From: Oligoflexia bacterium
Lineage (GTDB): Bacteria > Bdellovibrionota > JAFGOL01
Assembly (NCBI GenBank): GCA_016926495.1
Contig: JAFGOL010000235.1
Location: 1-6,130 of the forward strand
Direction of reading: 5' to 3'
DNA: 6,130 nucleotides
The position numbers were made by a program, and so were the translations under genes. How positions within the stretch are numbered: the first letter of the stretch is position 1; each line of letters starts with the position of its first letter. Under the pieces are notes generated by a model. The model did not search any database and had not been told where the DNA came from. It saw only the letters and a program-made list of their open reading frames with translations. Shown piece by piece: positions 5,650-6,130 of this stretch.

Positions 5650-6130
5650 TAAAAAAAATCTCGTACCCGCAAGGGTAAACAACATACCTGTTCCATACGA
5701 CGGCCTGCGTGCGTACCTTGCTGAAATTTCAAGGTACCCAATCCTGACCCCCGAACAGGAATCAGATATGGTCAAACGAATGCAGCAAGGTGACATTGAA
5801 GCCGCCAGAATACTCGTAACCTCAAATCTACGGCTGGTTGTCAAGATAGCCTTTGAATACAGGAGCAGTTACCAGAACCTTATGGACCTGATCCAGGAAG
5901 GCAACATAGGGCTTATGAAAGCTATAAGCATGTATAATCCGGAAAAAGGGGCCAAGCTCTCATACTATGCCTCATGGTGGATACGCTCATACATTCTTAA
6001 ATTTCTTATAGACAATTTCAGAATGGTTAAAATAGGCACGACACAGGCACAGAAAAAACTTTTTTACAATCTTATGCAGGAAAAAAGGAAACTCGAAAAC
6101 GAGGGAAAAACAGCGCTGCCTGAAGTGTTA
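5639..6130 (+). CDS. rpoH: RpoH-like (sigma-32 type) RNA polymerase sigma factor, 5' part only
   Basis: The first 164 codons of a sigma70-family factor are present, and the gene runs off the right edge. Region 1.2 covers about 21-50 (LRAYLAEISRYPILTPEQE). Region 2.1 is ARILVTSNLRLVVKIA (56-71), region 2.2 is LMDLIQEGNIGLMKAI (81-96, the core-polymerase contact), and region 2.3/2.4 is AKLSYYASWWIRSYI (105-119, -10 recognition and melting). KIGTTQAQKKLFYNL (131-145) matches the RpoH box that marks the heat-shock group and separates it from RpoD and RpoS. The protein lacks region 1.1, as expected for this group. ATG 5639 overlaps the lgt stop by 11 bases and has only a distant GGAAG (5621-5625), so coupling to lgt translation is likely. 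It may be the main heat-shock sigma factor or a paralogue with another regulon; the missing C-terminal half would help decide. Confidence 0.88.
   Translation, partial: MKTDKKNLVPARVNNIPVPYDGLRAYLAEISRYPILTPEQESDMVKRMQQGDIEAARILVTSNLRLVVKIAFEYRSSYQNLMDLIQEGNIGLMKAISMYNPEKGAKLSYYASWWIRSYILKFLIDNFRMVKIGTTQAQKKLFYNLMQEKRKLENEGKTALPEVL

Noticed and set aside
5617..5844. Minus-strand 75-codon frame over the lgt/sigma factor junction
   Set aside because: It lies opposite conserved sigma region 1.2 and 2.1 coding sequence; no independent support.

Overview
The window is compact bacterial chromosome with seven genes and almost no spare DNA. The gene set is split-subunit class I fumarase, a direct asparaginyl-tRNA synthetase, RimO, Lgt and an RpoH-like sigma factor. 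With moderate base composition and AT-rich promoters, this fits a diderm, probably anaerobic bacterium. The Cys-rich Lgt signature and the RpoH-like sigma factor make a Desulfobacterota or other deltaproteobacterial relative my best guess. That assignment is inference with low confidence, because no rRNA or other strong marker is present.

Region 1 (1-1475, + strand): a sigma70-like promoter and an 18-bp perfect inverted repeat lead into two overlapping genes for the alpha and beta subunits of an iron-sulfur class I fumarase. Region 2 (1472-4762, - strand): a three-gene run read as asnS, rimO and then a small gene for a protein with a Lys-rich first half and an Asp/Glu-rich second half. This run converges on the fumarase operon so tightly that the two stop codons overlap by 4 bases, inside a small dyad. 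Region 3 (4763-4872): a 110-bp divergent intergenic stretch with a good promoter for lgt and a weaker candidate for asnS. Region 4 (4873-6130, + strand): lgt overlaps by 11 bases a sigma factor gene of the RpoH type, which runs off the right edge.

Functionally, the fumarase serves central carbon metabolism (fumarate to malate or the reverse). The minus-strand operon joins two translation functions, tRNA-Asn charging and ribosomal protein S12 modification, with an unrecognised charge-segregated protein. The right-hand operon joins lipoprotein maturation with a stress-type sigma factor. Most of the window is housekeeping. The parts that deserve a second look are the bipartite basic/acidic protein with an 8-C run at its charge boundary, the operator-like palindrome at the fumarase promoter, and the dyad on the overlapping convergent stop codons.
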